A stretch of DNA of 64,000 nt. Source: Peronospora farinosa (Eukaryota; Oomycota; Peronosporomycetes; Peronosporales; Peronosporaceae). Of the stretch, positions 63,976 through 64,000 are shown in pieces. The stretch's first letter is position 1; each line of letters begins with the position of its first letter. The notes beneath the pieces are model-generated. The model was not told the origin of the DNA and searched no databases. It was given only the letters and a program-made list of their open reading frames with translations. A program made the position numbers and the translations under genes. Where the stretch lies: the NCBI GenBank assembly GCA_947646735.1, contig CANTFK010000807.1:62001-126000 (forward strand). The letters are read 5' to 3'.

Positions 63976-64000
63976 TCGCTACAGTACACAACACATCCGC

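Larger units (their letters stand above)
61102..64000 (-). mobile_element. Ty3/Gypsy element B, 3' part (continues past right edge)
   Basis: Minus orientation: integrase tail, chromodomain, antisense gene, polypurine tract (GGGGATGG in reverse at 61689-61696) and 3' LTR (61102-61688). Same lineage as A and C by LTR ends, integrase tail and antisense gene. The copy is inactive: stops lie in the integrase and chromodomain. Confidence 0.85.

Noticed and set aside
1..64000. tRNA, rRNA genes and CRISPR arrays
   Set aside because: No cloverleaf, rRNA core or regularly spaced repeat array was recognised by eye; short structured RNAs could have been missed without a covariance search.

Overview
The window comes from an oomycete nuclear genome, most likely a Peronosporaceae species (Phytophthora or downy mildew). 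Short GT-AG introns (about 60-100 bp) split compact housekeeping genes. These gene islands are separated by nested, decayed Ty3/Gypsy retrotransposons with chromodomain integrases and by a dispersed family of secreted CAP/SCP (PR-1-like) genes, a typical gene-poor/gene-rich oomycete layout.

Layout. (1) 1-6.7 kb: a housekeeping island with an HPS5/TECPR2-like WD40 protein (minus, running off the left edge), a UBC12-like E2 whose active-site cysteine is methionine, a NEPRO-like nucleolar protein and nucleoporin NUP62. (2) 7.6-16.1 kb: a CAP locus with two intact genes (8518-9327 minus, 15480-16046 plus) and several decayed copies. One copy lies in the loop of a ~2.3-kb inverted repeat with ~755-bp arms. 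(3) 16.8-17.2 kb: a short UXT-like prefoldin gene directly beside an LTR. (4) 17.3-40.4 kb: a retrotransposon nest. Element A (minus, 17267-21003) is a pol-deleted derivative. Fragments of several families follow, then the nearly full-length element C (31195-38949, 5-bp target duplication CTTAA), which sits inside an older element D. (5) 40.9-52.5 kb: a second housekeeping island with XRCC2-like, a repeat-bearing hypothetical, an unknown two-exon protein, NOSIP, CLN3, MCM10, SWS1/ZSWIM7 and an ABC1/ADCK kinase. (6) 54.4-57.4 kb: a divergent pair of intact CAP genes forming an inverted duplication. (7) 59.1-64 kb: a CAP pseudogene, then stacked LTR fragments and element B (minus), cut by the right edge.

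How parts relate. XRCC2-like, SWS1 and MCM10 all belong to replication or homologous recombination. SWS1 and RAD51 paralogs cooperate elsewhere, but the genes here are not one transcription unit. The CAP genes appear to have spread by inverted and segmental duplication together with their promoters: the block 11030-12676 is a decayed copy of the whole divergent pair at 54.4-57.4 kb. Elements A, B and C are one lineage, with the same LTR termini, the same primer-binding site and an antisense gene between the integrase/chromodomain and the 3' LTR. That antisense gene is the most unusual feature here.

Exon boundaries were set by eye from GT-AG signals and reading-frame continuity. Family assignments rest on remembered conserved motifs, not on database searches.
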